The position numbers and the translations under genes are program-made. From Amyelois transitella (Eukaryota; Arthropoda; Insecta; Lepidoptera; Pyralidae), in the NCBI RefSeq assembly GCF_032362555.1, contig NC_083505.1, positions 11,213,501 to 11,277,500 of the forward strand: a stretch of DNA of 64,000 bases. The letters run 5' to 3'. Positions within the stretch are counted from its first letter, which is position 1. Each line of letters starts with the position of its first letter. Positions 47,745 to 59,705 of the stretch are shown piece by piece. Below the pieces are notes generated by a model. That model saw nothing but the letters and a program-made list of their open reading frames with translations, had not been told where the DNA came from and did no database searches.

Positions 47745-48006
47745 CAATGGTATAAGTGGCGCCATCTAACTGAAAAGTTGCGCTCTTGCATTTCTTGAAA
47801 ATTTTCCCGCTAACGACTTGCCGAATAGCGCTGCCGTGAGTGCTCGGGTTCGAAGCAATTTCGCGACTCCCCGCTTGGTGCGCTAGTGTGCTATCAAACC
47901 GATTCCTCAACTCATCGAACGATGGGTCGAGTGATAAGTCCGGCGTTTTGTCCCGCCGTGCCCGCCGTGCATGCCCTTGCCTACTTGGATCCGCTTTTTT
48001 GTCCAT
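47745..48006 (-). CDS. candidate first coding exon, minus strand, unrecognised protein (copy 2)
   Basis: Frame from the ATG at 48006 (MDKKADPSRQGHARRARRDK...) for 87 codons plus one base, ending at a consensus donor ATTG/GTAAGT (47745/47744). The end reads KKCKSATFQLDGATYTI-G, like the end of the exon at 40947-41154 and in the same phase 1. The middle (PSFDELRNRFDSTLAHQ) is polar and basic, with no membrane segment or signal peptide. A full-length SINE-A begins 40 bp beyond the donor, inside the putative intron. Upstream (48010-48070) is rich in CAGTGAC words. The protein family is not recognised and no downstream exon was found. Confidence 0.4.
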
Positions 48007-48370
48007 TTTTCCTACTATCAACTATCCAGTCACTGGCACAGTTCACATATTTGGTCACTGCATTCACTCTGTCACTGTAAAAAGAATTCGATTGCTTTAC
48101 TACATTTATTTGTTTTCATTTAAAATTCATATACCTAACGAAATAAGTAAGTCTTTTTCAGATTTCAGAGCGTCTTAAAACTGCAATTATAGAATTTACA
48201 CCGTTTCATTTCAATAACATTATTTCAACGCACGGGCGATTTGATACGTTTTTATGACTTTTTTCGGTTGATTTGTATCTTTAGTTATCTGATAAAAGCA
48301 TTGTAACTTTGTTCCCAGTGCCATATCTTAAACTAACCCTACATCACAGATTAAGAGAACACGTGTTCGA

Positions 48371-48690
48371 TCACCAACTCGCTGGACTGACCTGATCAAA
48401 AAAGCTACTAAGTCTACCATGCTTCAGTATGCTCGCAACGTCTGTAACCGGCAGAAATCGAAGCAAATCACTGAGAGAACAGTCCTCGGGATCTTTCCCG
48501 ATACGACCCTCCGAACACCTCTCCATGTACCTTGTCTGCGCAACCACGACCACAGGGGTTAAGTCCGCCATTGTACATATTCTTCTAAATCCAATAACTG
48601 TTTTGTAATTTGTTTTATTTATTTTTATGTGCAACAAAGAGTTTACAAACAAACAAACCACTCTGACAAGAGTGTTCGACTAAGAAGAAA
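48371..48690 (-). mobile_element. element E, interspersed repeat with coding-like remnant
   Basis: Shares CCTGATCAAAAAAGCTACT, ACTGAGAGAACAGTCCTCGG, CGAACACCTCTCCATGTACC and ACCACTCTGACAAGAG with 63.36-63.56 kb. On the minus strand both copies encode similar words (PEDCSLS and LSSFFDQ), suggesting an old coding element. Confidence 0.6.
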
Positions 48691-49112
48691 AAGACATTAC
48701 AGATAATTTTTACAAAGATATAATTAAATTAAGTTAGATCAGAATAAATTATTACTTAACACTACTTTATTTAACGTTGTCGAAGTATAAATGGGTCAAA
48801 ATCAAATTATAACTGAAAAGAAAAATTTGGTGCGGAAATATAAGTGCCTAACAGGTGAAGCAAAAAATACCATGTAATCTTTTTCCTCGTTCCAAGCCAA
48901 TCTCTTTTGACTTTTGATTGAAAAGTAACTTAATAATCTTTCAGCTACATTTTCGTATACAACTTGGTGTTATGTATTGGATTGTTTTTTATTTTTTCTT
49001 CACTATCAGGCCAGAATGAAATTTGGAACTAGTTAAAAATTCTAATCCCATTAGGCCCCACAACCCCTTTTACGATATCCATAAGAAAAACATAGACCAA
49101 AATTATAATAGA

Positions 49113-49373
49113 CTAGCTTTCCGCCCGCGGCTTCGCCCACGTGTAATTCGGTTATATATAGCGTTTTTTAATGATCTCGACAGGGCTTTTTCTTCCACAG
49201 GCTGAAATCTTGTTACAACTGGAATTAAATATAGCCTGTGTTACTCAGGGATGATGTAGCTTTCTAATGGTGAATGTTTGAAATCGATTCAGTAGTTTCG
49301 GAGTTTATCGATTACATGTGTAAACAAACAAACATATAAAAAATAGATTGTTCCTCTTTATAATATTAGTAGA
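49113..49373 (-). mobile_element. Helitron-like element
   Basis: Read in reverse it begins TCTACTAATATTATAAAG and ends CGGGCGGAAAGCTAG, with the CG-rich end GCCCGCGGCTTCGCCCACG. Inside are TTTGTTTGTTTACA and TATAGCCTGTG-type motifs. Confidence 0.55.
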
Positions 49374-49378
49374 AAGTT

Positions 49379-49472
49379 GTCATACAAAGTCTTTTTTTTT
49401 AAGGATGGGAAATCATCAAATGACCTCTCCCGCTCTGGGTGGAACGGAAGGGAGTGTCAGACTTTGTATGAC
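49379..49472. repeat. short element bounded by 14-bp inverted repeats
   Basis: GTCATACAAAGTCT (49379-49392) and AGACTTTGTATGAC (49459-49472) are exact reverse complements around about 66 bp. MITE-like or part of a larger repeat. Confidence 0.5.
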
Positions 49473-49561
49473 TAAAACCCACCTCGTTCCTTCAGTTGCC
49501 CTTTGCGTTCCGGGGCCACAGTATCTCGTTAGAACTTTCCCGCAGCCCCGGCTCAGTTTAT

Positions 49562-49985
49562 CCCGTTTCCCCCCCTTGGGGGTTGACATTTCAAAAATCC
49601 CTTCTTAGTGCTCACTTATGTTACTAAAGGAACCTCTGTTCAAAATCTCAGACTCCTATACCGAGCGGTTTCGGCTGTGCGTTAATAAATCAGTCACCCA
49701 ATCGCACCCCCTAAATCACGATTGGAGGGTAGTTTGAAAAAACTTATAATGTCAAACATATTTACTTGCCTATGTACGTGTTCATGCCAAGTTTCAAGTT
49801 TATAAACCCAAGGAATAAGATTTTTCATAGAAACGTTTTTACCCCTTTTCCCCCCCTTGGGGGTTGAATTTCCAAAAATCCTTTCTTAGTGCTCCCCTAC
49901 ATATCCCAAGGAACCTACATTCCAAATTTCAGCTGTCTACGACCAGTAGTTTCGACTGTGCGTTGTCTGTCAGTCAGTCACTCAG
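49562..49985 (+). repeat. two direct repeats of about 120 bp
   Basis: CCCCCCTTGGGGGTTGA, TCCCTTCTTAGTGCTC and CGGCTGTGCGTT (49562-49685) recur from 49852 to about 49975 with small changes. Together with TGCCAAGTTTCAAGTTTATA between them this looks like one older transposable element. Confidence 0.6.
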
Positions 49986-50430
49986 TAACGGAAGAGGTTT
50001 ATATATATAGATAGGTCGTCGAAAAATCTACCTTAGTATTTGATTCAAGGTCTTATTGCTCTATATCTTAGGCACAGAATCTTGCTGCGTCTAAACACAG
50101 CCTATATCCTTGTGACCAATGTATAAGTTATAACCAACTCAACTTTTACAGGTACTTTGTATGATCTAACTATTTATATCCACATTTGAAGCGTTTATTT
50201 CTACCTACTGGAGATGTTCTCGTATCTAAAGACAACAAATAGTTTCTGAGAAACCAGTCGGCTCCAAATGAGTCGATTAATTTCATAAACACTGTAGTGT
50301 TTATATAAATCTGACGTAGGTAAGATATCTATTGGTGAGTTCAAATCCAAACTAATCACGTTAGAAGTCGGTGATGGAATTTTTTCGTGTAAAAATGTAA
50401 TAGAATGATGCCCTTTGGCATTAAATAAAA

Positions 50431-50661
50431 TAAATATATACGGGACAAATTACACTGCCTCGAAGTAAGTTCGAGACTTGTGTTACGAGATACCAACTCA
50501 ACGATACTATAATTTATATTAAATACTTATATAGATAAACATCCAAGATCCAGACCAATCAGAAAAAGTTCTTTTCTCATCATGCCCTCGCCGGGATTCC
50601 AACCCGGGACCTCCGACGTCACAGACAAGCGTAGGTACTACCGCTGCGCCACAGAGGCCGT
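50431..50661 (-). mobile_element. SINE-B, full length
   Basis: Right end GGCCTCTGTGGCGCAGCGG (reversed) carries a 4-nt insertion before the GCTTGTCTGTGAC part. The B box is GGTTGGAATCC, one base off. The tail is at 50431-50450. Confidence 0.8.
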
Positions 50662-51127
50662 CTATTGTACATTATTTTTGGCGCTATAAAAGTTTAAATA
50701 AATAAATTAGAGGGAAAACTTGACGATAGAGCAGAGATGATAATGATATCAAAGACCAGACAGTAATTTTTTTTTAATTTTATTGTAATTTACGTCAATC
50801 TGCATGATAGCAAGAAAAATGGCGTCTAAAGTTGTACATGGAATGCATGCAAATGTCTTATCTATATTGACTCTTGCTTTTTTATTAAAATTAGAAAATC
50901 CCCAATAGTCTCATAGTCAGGAGTATTACGTCACACTGCGATGACTACAATATATATTTTTGTTCACAGTTACGTTTAAAAATCATTATTAGCACAAAAA
51001 ATCTGAGGGTGTGTCGAAATACAGTTTTACTTTTGAAGAAAATTAAACGATCTACGTATCAAGGGAAACTTAGCCCATTAATTGGAGAGACTATATTAAG
51101 TAGCGAAAGTTAAGTTTATTATATTTA

Positions 51128-51333
51128 AATCGGAGATGTCCTAGCAAATGGTCAGCTCAAGAGTACCCGAAACCAAAACCCGAAACCGAAACCCGAAAAT
51201 GACCTTGCATGAAGAGAGGTATGAATGTGTACGAAGCGAAAGCAGTATGCAGAAGGCAAGTGGAAAGATGTAGTCTCTGCCTACTCGTCCCGGAAAGAGG
51301 CGTGATTTATGTATGAATGTATATTTAAAAAAG
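51128..51333 (+). mobile_element. RTE-type LINE 3' end
   Basis: AAATCGGAGATGTCCTAGCA, GTGGAAAGATGTAGTCTCTG and CCGGAAAGAGGCGTGATTTA. A CCCGAAACC word is tandemly repeated at 51165-51200. Confidence 0.75.
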
Positions 51334-51561
51334 TGTGACGAAAACCAAAATGAGTGCGACAACTCAACCCCTGGGCTCCAATTCAATATTACGTCGACGG
51401 AAGGAAAAACCGTTTGTTTATTCAACGTAAGAAAAACATCGTGGGTTCTTATTTGATTTGGTGGGTATGTTTTGGTAGGATGTGTTCCGTTCGGAAGCAC
51501 TACAACTATTTATGTTAATATTCTTAGTACCTACGTGTTTTGTACAAATTATACGCAATGT

Positions 51562-51802
51562 CGTGCCGTGTGATTTCTGGCACCAATAGAAAAAAAGACT
51601 ATTCCATTTCTTTCGTATTGAAGTCGTAACATTCGACTAGGGCTTATGCACTTGGGATTATTCTTTCAGGCGAAAGGCTAGCAACCGGTCGCTATATCTC
51701 AATTCAATTATAAGGTCATACAGCTGAACGTGGACTTTCAGTCTTTTCAAGTCTGTTGGCTCTGTCTACCCCGTAAGGGATATAGACGTGATGAATGAAT
51801 GA
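51562..51802 (+). mobile_element. SINE-A, full length
   Basis: Head GTGCCGTGTGATTTCTGGCA, body GGCGAAAGGCTAGCAACCGG and tail GGGATATAGACGTGATGAAT, ending in ATGA repeats rather than ATGT. Confidence 0.8.
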
Positions 51803-52849
51803 ATTTATTTTGACGGTAATTGAAATCGAAAGATTGCTATGCTATCGCCTAAAGAAGAATTTCAAGTTTATATTTTTTTAAAATTATTTATTATTTAGAT
51901 TAGATTTAGATTTATTTTCACTATATTCGCGGCAAAAAGAAGCTTCTTCTTTACTGCCAGACAAGCGTGTCGCTTACACTCAATAATAATGTACCTAATA
52001 TTTCCATTATTTTTCATATGTTTGGCATTCAGTTATTTCATTTTGATAGTTAAAGCTATAAACTAAAATTTACCTAAAAAAAATATATATAAAAATAATT
52101 CTACCTAAGATATAAACCTACCTAACCTAAATATAAAAAAAAAGGTAGGACTTATTAACAAAAATGCAAGTCCCGACAGTCCAAGTCCCGATGTTTAGTG
52201 CCCAGTAGGCTGGCAGCATTGCCACGTTGAATGAAAATGCTTATTTTTTAAACGATTTTATTTCCATTGTCACATATTTATTATTATTGAAGAAACATAA
52301 CCCCAAAAGCGTGATCGCGTGACTTCCCCCCATCGGCTTCGTACCCGCAAGTCAGTTCCTTACAGCTGTCATGGATAACAGCAATCTTAATGTATTGTGC
52401 AATGATAATACTGACTGAAGTTTGGATATGGTATCAGCTTAAAGTATTTCAAGACCTTCAATTGACTATTTTGTGTTGGTCATACCCGACAAAACCACAA
52501 CGGTAGATAGTTAACTTGCATTTGTTTTGAAAATTTATATACTATATTAACAGTCTGCTTTCTTATACTATTTATCTTAATATCAAATCATATATCAAAT
52601 TTAACTAAAAAATAATGCAAACATTTGTTTGTTACATATTGGTTTTTAACTCTTTCCTATTTCGTTTTGTTAAAAAAAATTCTAGAAATTTCACCCACTA
52701 CAATTTTGTACATAAAGTTAGTCAGGAATGTTAAGTAGGATATAGGGTTTGTCAGGATAAACACTGACTTCGTGGGATATGCGATAAACGCGAGCGAACT
52801 CAAAAATTTGTTAAAAATGTATTGTTCTCATTATAATCGTTCATTATCA
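51803..52849. other. AT-rich intergenic, little recognised
   Basis: A SINE-A scrap (GATTGCTATGCTATCGCCTA) lies near 51832. AT-only tracts and ACCTAACCTA-like words occur around 52090-52140. No exon seen. Confidence 0.35.
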
Positions 52850-53077
52850 TTGCACCAATAGAAAAAAGAATAGGACCACTAGGATGTCGTAAAAGGCGAC
52901 TAAGGGAAAGGCTTATAAACTAGGAATTCGTGTTTTAGGCGATGGGCTAGCAACCTGTCACTATTTGAATCTCAATTCTATCTCAAAGCCAAATTGCTGA
53001 ACGTGGCCTATCAGTCTTTTCAAGACTCTGTCTACCCGGCAAGGAATATAGACGTGATTATATGTATGCATGTATGT
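52850..53077 (+). mobile_element. SINE-A, nearly full length
   Basis: GCACCAATAGAAAAAAGAAT, GATGTCGTAAAAGGCGACTA, GGCGATGGGCTAGCAACCTG and GACGTGATTATATGTATG. Close to consensus, so young; lacks the first nucleotides of the head. Confidence 0.85.
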
Positions 53078-54224
53078 TCTTTAATAGTGAGCTAAGAGTT
53101 TTAAAGTTACGTATGAGAACAGACTACAGAAGATTCGATGCGCATAATTTGCATTTGAATTACATCCTCGTGTGGAGATGTTTAATAACGCTCTATATCC
53201 TTAACTTTATGCGATTTTTATTCATGTAGGAAAATATGCGCGTGCTTAAAAATATATTAACCTTCCTATCTTTAGATGTCTTTAGACACGACAAAAGAAT
53301 ATGCATTTTCATCTCTGCTTTCAGAGAACGTTCTGGTAACACAAGTGGCCGGTTGTATTAACAAACAGTCAAATCTATAATCCATGTTGGTCTATAAGCG
53401 GAAAGACATGACATCAAGCCATAAGAAAAGCTGATAAACTAAGGATTCTTCTATCTCCGAATAATCCTTCAGAAAGCTTCGAGTCTTGAAACTTATGTAT
53501 AAAAAGAAATGAGTGTATAACCTGTTCCTTGCCTTGAAGCAACAATGAAGACTGCAATTGGGAACTTGTAATGATCAAAAAGATGTAAATTCACACATTA
53601 ACGTTAGAAACGTACATAGTCCTTGTGCCTGAAATATGAACGACGTTTTAACCCTTTGAACGCCATAGCCACGCCATTAATTCTTATAAGACAATAAATT
53701 GGTCACTACTATTATTATATTTAACCCCCAAAGAAAATACGGTGTTTAATAAGACTGACTGGCTGTGGTATTGTAGCTCCCGAATGGATGAACCGATTCT
53801 GAATATTTTTTAAAGATACATTTTCTGTTGTATGACAAAAATAGGTCCAAGATGGCCGCTTTGTCACAACTCCCTCATTATTTCTACTATTATACGAGTA
53901 GACATGAACAAATTGTGAATTTCATTTTTTTTTCTTCAACTAAAAACATTTTTGTTTTGCGAGAGTCAGCTAAATTCGTGGCGTAAAAAGGGTTGTCTCT
54001 GAATAAATATTCCTCAAAATCCCTTGCAAAGATTTTCAGCAGGAGGCGTGCCCCACTTTGTCCCCGAGACCACGATTCTCGGAGCGTTTTTCTTCAAATT
54101 TCTTTTGGCAAACCCATTTGTTATTTCATTACTTACGCTTACTTGACTTTTGCTAAGATATTTGTCTTACTTAAGTTGAAATTCGTTTAATGTAGTTGCA
54201 CATTATACTCATTTATGCTATCAT
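53078..54224. other. intergenic, nothing recognised
   Basis: A mildly GC-rich patch (GGAGGCGTGCCCCACTTTGT, 54043 onward) has a short frame without family resemblance. Confidence 0.35.
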
Positions 54225-54297
54225 ACGCGTCGTCGTTTTTAACGCGCGAAAACTATCGCGATAAAAATGGCGTCGTGCGTGCCATGCTACGTGGGCA
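54225..54297 (+). repeat. CpG-rich interspersed repeat, fragment
   Basis: AACGCGCGAAAACTATCGCG and GGCGTCGTGCGTGCCATGCT resemble the repeats at 7.3 and 23.3 kb. Confidence 0.45.
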
Positions 54298-54552
54298 TAC
54301 ATACATATGGTCACGTCTATATCCCTTGTGGGGTAGACAAAGTCAACAGTCTTGAAAAGGCTGATCGGCCACGTTCAGCTATTTGGCGGAATGATAGAAT
54401 TGAGATTCAAATAGTGATAGGTTGCTAACCCATCGCCTAAAAAAAGAATCCCAAGTTTATAAGCCTATCCCTTAGTCGCCTTTTACGACATCCATGGTAA
54501 AGAGATGGAGTAGTCCTATTCTTTTTTGAATTGATGCTGGGAAATACACACA
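54298..54552 (-). mobile_element. SINE-A, full length
   Basis: Reversed: left tail ACATACATATGGTCACGTCT, then GGTTGCTAACCCATCGCC and CTTAGTCGCCTTTTACGACA. The head is decayed (GTGTATTTCCCAGCATC). Confidence 0.85.
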
Positions 54553-54867
54553 AACATCATGTACTTACATTATTTTCCAGATTTCAAAGTCAATCGAGGG
54601 TAGAGGCATTAAAAGGCCGTATTCGTCTAAGATCTGATCATTATACGTTTTATTCTTTAACAAACATCGATAGTTGATATCCGAATGGATAGATATAACG
54701 ACTAACTACAAAACCTTTTACACATTATTATTTAATCGACCTTCAAATGATCGATTTATAACGTTTCTTAAATGTTCTCTACGGTCATAAGAATATGTAA
54801 TAAAATAACATCGTACTTATGTAGTTCTAAAATTAAAGATTATACCTCCATCGTGCTCCTGACGTTT

Positions 54868-54975
54868 AACCCGACCGCGTCCGGTAGAGTCTGGTGTCCA
54901 TTTTTGACGAGGAGTGGGTAAGTCAGGTAATTACACGGAGCGACTATCGTTTGATCGCCCCAACCCTGTGGGGGG
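54868..54975 (-). mobile_element. diverged SINE-C/element E fragment
   Basis: TAAGTCAGGTAATTACACGG, then AGCGACTATCGTTTGATCGC, parallels the GTCAGGTTTTTACACGAAGT segment of the 63.6-kb copy. Confidence 0.4.
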
Positions 54976-55417
54976 CCTAGCTTGGCCTGATAAAGTTACA
55001 CATCCAATTGGCTGAATGCGCAAGTTTATTTACGACATTATCTCAGACCGTGTTTTAAGTTTATAACCAATGTAAAAAGTGCCACAGGTCGCGGTGGGTT
55101 ACGATATTTTATAAGAAGTTAATTATTGAAACTACCTACTCTATAACCGACGCACTCACATAGAAATCGAGTCTTTAACCCTTAAGCATTTCCTTTTCTT
55201 TCTAAGATGCTTAAATGATGTACGACATGTACGACAGATCGTTAAAGATATACAATCGTGATACGAATTTGTTGAAAAATATATTTTAACATTAACTTGA
55301 AGCCAAAGACGAGTAAGCATGAAGAATGAACAGATGGCATAATGTAAAAAAGTAATTACTTTTAACAGTTATACGTGTCAAAACTACTAACTTTTTTCAT
55401 ACATACAAATAATAATT

Positions 55418-55606
55418 TCTATTCCTTACGAGATGGACAAAGCCATTATTAACAGCCACGAAAAAACTTAAAGTCCACGTTAAGGTGTATGGCTAATGAT
55501 TTAAAAAAATTCGAAATGTTGCCAGCCCATCCTTAGTCGTTTTTTACGACATCCGTGTGGAAGACGTGAAGTGGTCCTAATCTTAAGTTTCGGGAACCAC
55601 ACGGCA
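55418..55606 (-). mobile_element. decayed SINE-A
   Basis: TTCCTTACGAGATGGACAAA, TGTTGCCAGCCCATCC, TACGACATCCGTGTGG and head GCCGTGTGGTTCCCGAAAC (reversed). Confidence 0.65.
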
Positions 55607-56813
55607 CATGGACTATACTAAATATCATTATCTACTAAAGGGCGTCGGTCGGAGTCATTCTTGAAGATTTATCTGCGATAGATGATACCGCTCGCTGTGA
55701 TGCGGGATGCGGGCACTGAGAGATATGTATACTCATATAAAGCTTAGATTCTTGTGGCGTAGCTAAAACTAGATTATAGAAGTTGAAGTTCAATTTCTTT
55801 GATGGTCATATTTCGGATCTTAAAGAAGTAAAGTGGATGATTATGGTTACCAGTAAACTATATAATAAAAGTACGAGGGTCACAGACTGACTCATAAACC
55901 ATAGATCCGCTTTGTGTTAGTACGTAGTGCTCAGATAAGAAAATAATTTTTCATAGGCCCCAAAATGGTCTAAGAAGAAATGGAAAAGAATTGTTGAAAA
56001 AAAAAATTTTGCTTGATCGACTTAAAATTTGGAATGAGTGCTCTTTGGCAAAAATAATCATAATGTTTCAGCGTTTTGAAAGTTTTATTTCTTATAAAAT
56101 AAATTAAAAGCAAAAAAAATTTTTAAGTGCGCACACTAACTTTGTTTACTCAATCACGAAAGATATGTATATATATATATATAAATTTGGTGTGCTTCAT
56201 TTTAAACTTGGTATAATTACATACGTTCTTAATGAAAATCATAGGGAATAGATTTTCTACGGAGGAATAGCTATTTTTATATCATAAAACCACTTAAAAA
56301 CAGGAAATAAAACAAAGAATGAAACAAAACAATAGACACAAATAACAGAAACAAAATCAAAAGATATCAATTAACAATAAACAACAGTTTTAATTGTAAG
56401 GGTGAAATTTTCCCTCAAATCAGATTACGACAGTTTAATAACAATGTCCAATTAACAGAACAAATGTTGTTTAGCAATTATTTGTTCTGAGAGTGGACGA
56501 AGCGAGAACGATAAATAAATTCGTTGAAGTACGAGTACCTAGTTGTCTCAGTGTTATTTATCTTTTAGTATTTCTACTGTAAATTTCCAGTGAGTTTAAA
56601 CTACATAGATTATGATTGCACCGCACTGTCCGCGTAAAATAATTGTTTTTAGTAACTTAAACCAGTTATCAAAGATAATGGTTTAAATAAACGTTTGAGT
56701 TGTATATAACTTATAATGAAAATAACGAAATTTCGTGACCACTGAAACGCAACAATATTTAAGAAAGGTTCTTACATACATGCGCGCAAATTGCTAGTTT
56801 ATTTTATATACTT
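55607..56813. other. AT-rich intergenic, nothing recognised
   Basis: A short (TA)n tract occurs near 56166-56184. A-rich, CAAAAT-type words occur at 56300-56390. No exon or repeat head. Confidence 0.35.
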
Positions 56814-56815
56814 AC

Positions 56816-57435
56816 TAGCTGTCCCGGCAAACGTTGTTTTGAATGAATAAAAGATTTGATTTGAAATAACTCACCGTACACAAGCTTCTAACATACATAA
56901 CATAAAATATATAAAATAGAACTTAACTCTAAGCAGGTGTGCGCTTTTTGCCATTTAAATAATTTTTAAGAAAATTCGAGTTAAAAAAATGTTAAGGGTG
57001 AACAACCCTTATCACTAAGGGGTATGAAATATAGATGTTGGCCGATTCTCAGACGTACTCAAATTATGCTCACAAAATGTCATGAGAATCGGTCAAGCCA
57101 AGGAAGAGTAGAACATTGTGACACGAGAATATAAGATGAAGTAGACAGAGCCAACGGTATTGAAAAGACTGAAACGTCACCTACTGTTGTATACCTTAAT
57201 GACGGAATTGAAAATCAAATAGTGACAGATTACCTACTAGCCCATCGCCTTAAGGCGAATATCAAGTTTATAAGCCTTTCCCTATAATAACTCTTTGAAA
57301 TATGTATGTTTAGCATCTGTACATATATTAATTAAGTTTGTAAGTCATCAAAATCAGTTAAGTAGTTTTTAAGACATTCACAATTTTCTAAAACTTCGCG
57401 AGGTCTAAGTTCGCGGCGAAAAACTATCTAGTTAA
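56816..57435 (-). mobile_element. Helitron-like composite region
   Basis: CTAGCTGTCCCGGCAAACGT (56816) is a common reversed terminus. GAATCGGTCAAGCCAAGG (57087) and a second terminus, GTTCGCGGCGAAAAACTA then CTAG (about 57411-57431), suggest stacked elements interrupted by the SINE-A below. Confidence 0.4.
57138..57283 (-). mobile_element. SINE-A, truncated at both ends
   Basis: GTAGACAGAGCCAACGGTAT, TTGAAAATCAAATAGTGACA and TAGCCCATCGCCTTAAGGCG. Confidence 0.65.
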
Positions 57436-57895
57436 TTCAATCTGAAACATTAAGAAATCTCACCCTCATTAAGCCACCTCCGCTAGACTATAATTTTCTC
57501 CCTCATCCAATTTGAATGGACTCACATTGACAATGCAGGTTGCTGCATAGAATTTGCATTCCAACGACAATAGGCATATCTAGCCTGCGCATCGTTACCT
57601 CTATTCACGTCGTGTAACTATGTATACCAGCGCCATAAGCTGAGAAATCTATAGTCTAGAACCTCTTTATTTATCTTTTCTGGGAGATAGCTCTCTCTTT
57701 GTAGTGTTTCAGATTTTTTCTATCTACATTTGGACCGGTATTCGGCGTTCTCGCATATCATTTTTTGCGGCGAGAATTCAACTTAAATTTTAAATATCTT
57801 TTTCTTAAAAAATATCGATGATCACGAAATTCGAAGGCTACATTTATATGGTGGAATTGAGGTTGCCACTACTGTCTTTATTTTAGTAATAATAG

Positions 57896-58136
57896 ATTTG
57901 AAAACAGATTAACAAAGCAAATATACAAGGAGGGTGTGAGTGAGAACGTTGAAGACGGAAGAACTAGCCAATGTATGTTGATTAAATTGGGGACGTCTTG
58001 GTGAAATATCAGATGTAAGTAGTATAAAAACTGACGAACATTTTTGAAGATGCGAAAGAAGTATGCAGGGATCGTGGCATGTGGAAAGATGCCTTAGCCT
58101 CCCCTCCAGGAAAGAAGTGTGATATTATTTAAAGGT
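57896..58136 (+). mobile_element. RTE-type LINE 3' end, decayed
   Basis: AGATTAACAAAGCAAATATA, TATGCAGGGATCGTGGCATG and CCTCCAGGAAAGAAGTGTGA. Confidence 0.65.
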
Positions 58137-58431
58137 TATATATAACATCTAGAAAACTAATTAATAACTTCTCAAAATAGTTGTTTGATTTGTGCTATAT
58201 GAGAATGTAATCTGAACGTAATCTTGATATTACAGGGTACGTTAACAAATATTGCACTGTTAGCTTAACTGTTTGAAGTAGATTAGCGAGGAATTAATGG
58301 CTGCTATCAAGGGCCCGTTCATTTAAATAACTGTATTAATTACACATCATTAGTTACCGAAGAGCGTTGATAAGGTTTAAAATCAAAACAGTTTTTCAAT
58401 AGGCAGATAAAATATATTCGAAAGATAAAAT

Positions 58432-58526
58432 CATAAAGCTATAGAGCTGAACGTGGTCTTAGTCCTTTCAAGACTGTTGGCTCTGTCTACCCCGCGGGAG
58501 ATATAGACGTGACTATATGTATGTGA
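58432..58526 (+). mobile_element. SINE-A 3' part
   Basis: GCTGAACGTGGTCTTAGTCC, TCTGTCTACCCCGCGGGAGA and TAGACGTGACTATATGTATG. Confidence 0.75.
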
Positions 58527-58591
58527 AAGATAAAATGCAATCAATCAATGTTTACAGCAGATGTGTGATAGTGATATTAAAAGGTTGGTAA

Positions 58592-58788
58592 ATTCGGGTA
58601 ACAATGAGAATGGAGCGTTGCATGACTTTATGTGCAGTCAGAGATTGCCGTAATAGGTACGCCTGGCAGTGCAAAGAGGTGTGTTGGTCCCAACCCTAAT
58701 GTGTGGGAGTTGGATATTGTACAAAAGGCATGAAAGACGTAATAAGAGTAAACACGGTTTAAATGACAGTGTTAATGGGGTATGATCG
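58592..58788 (+). mobile_element. RTE-type LINE internal coding fragment, decayed
   Basis: GGTGTGTTGGTCCCAACCCT, AATGTGTGGGAGTTGGATAT and AAAAGGCATGAAAGACGTAA parallel the start of the 24.27-kb reading frame, with frame breaks. GC-richer sequence at 58840-58990 follows (GGCCCGGGGTCCGG) and is unassigned. Confidence 0.6.
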
Positions 58789-59037
58789 TTGTGAAATTAA
58801 GTCGGACAAATATGAGATCTGCATGATCCCTGTTGCAACCTCCACAGAAGTGTTTAGAGGCCCGGGGTCCGGTTTTCGGTGTCCTCGGATTTTAGTCCAT
58901 TGGCTCGCATGCCATCTTTTGTATTTTCCAGGCATGATCTTCTCGGCCTGCCCCTTCTACCTGGCCCGGCGATAGCGGCATGGCAAGACATCAGTTCACT
59001 AAGTAGACTGCCGTTTTCCGCTATACAACTGAAGCTG

Positions 59038-59252
59038 GAGAGCTTTTTGGCTTAAGATGGAATTGAGAATCAAATAGTGACAGGTTGCTAGCCTAGAATA
59101 ATAATACCAAGTTTATTAGCCATTCCTTTAGTCGCTTTTTACGACATACATACATACTTAAAGTCTCGTCTATATCCCTTGCGAGGAATAACGACATCCA
59201 TGAGAAATATATGGATTGGTCCTATTTTAACGTATCGGGAACCACACGACAC
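59038..59252 (-). mobile_element. rearranged SINE-A
   Basis: The body (GACAGGTTGCTAGCCTAGAA) is interrupted by a tail sequence (ACGACATACATACATACTTA, then CTATATCCCTTGCGAGG) before the head continues to CGTGTGGTTCCCGATACG. It is consistent with one copy inserted in, or recombined with, another. Confidence 0.65.
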
Positions 59253-59492
59253 CAAATTTAAATACACAGAAAAATAATCTTATCCTTATATAATAGCTTT
59301 CTTTTTGGCAATATTGAAATTCATTCGATCTACTTACCATAATAATAACTCCTATCTGCCTACCCAAAGTTCCTTCAAAAGAATCTTAATTTAAGGAGAG
59401 AAACTTCCAACAATGGACACAAAGCTGAGTTCATAACATCGCTAAAATTTAAATAAATCGATAAGATATCGATGTATCTTGTTATAGCGAGA

Positions 59493-59705
59493 GACTAGCT
59501 TTTGCCTGCAGCTCCGTTAGTGTTCTACTGAAATTCCCATTTCTTCCTTTTCACGTAGAAATGGCTAAAAAAGTAGGTACTGTTTATAAATGTGAATCTG
59601 CTCTTGTGATGCAAGAAAGAGTCAATGTATTAAATGTCAGTGTCAAGGTTTAAAATCCAATTTACACCAAGTGTCATTGAAATCGGTTTACTGGTTTAAC
59701 TGTGT
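59493..59705 (-). mobile_element. Helitron-like terminal fragment
   Basis: GACTAGCTTTTGCCTGCAGC with downstream CATTGAAATCGGTTTACTGG is typical of reversed CTAG-ended elements. The far boundary is unclear. Confidence 0.4.

Noticed and set aside
40947..48006. Potassium-channel T1 or FERM-domain start for the two candidate exons
   Set aside because: The end motif (V-x-V-D-G-x-x-Y-x-I-G) loosely recalls these folds, but the characteristic following residues are not available and the match is too short to name a family.
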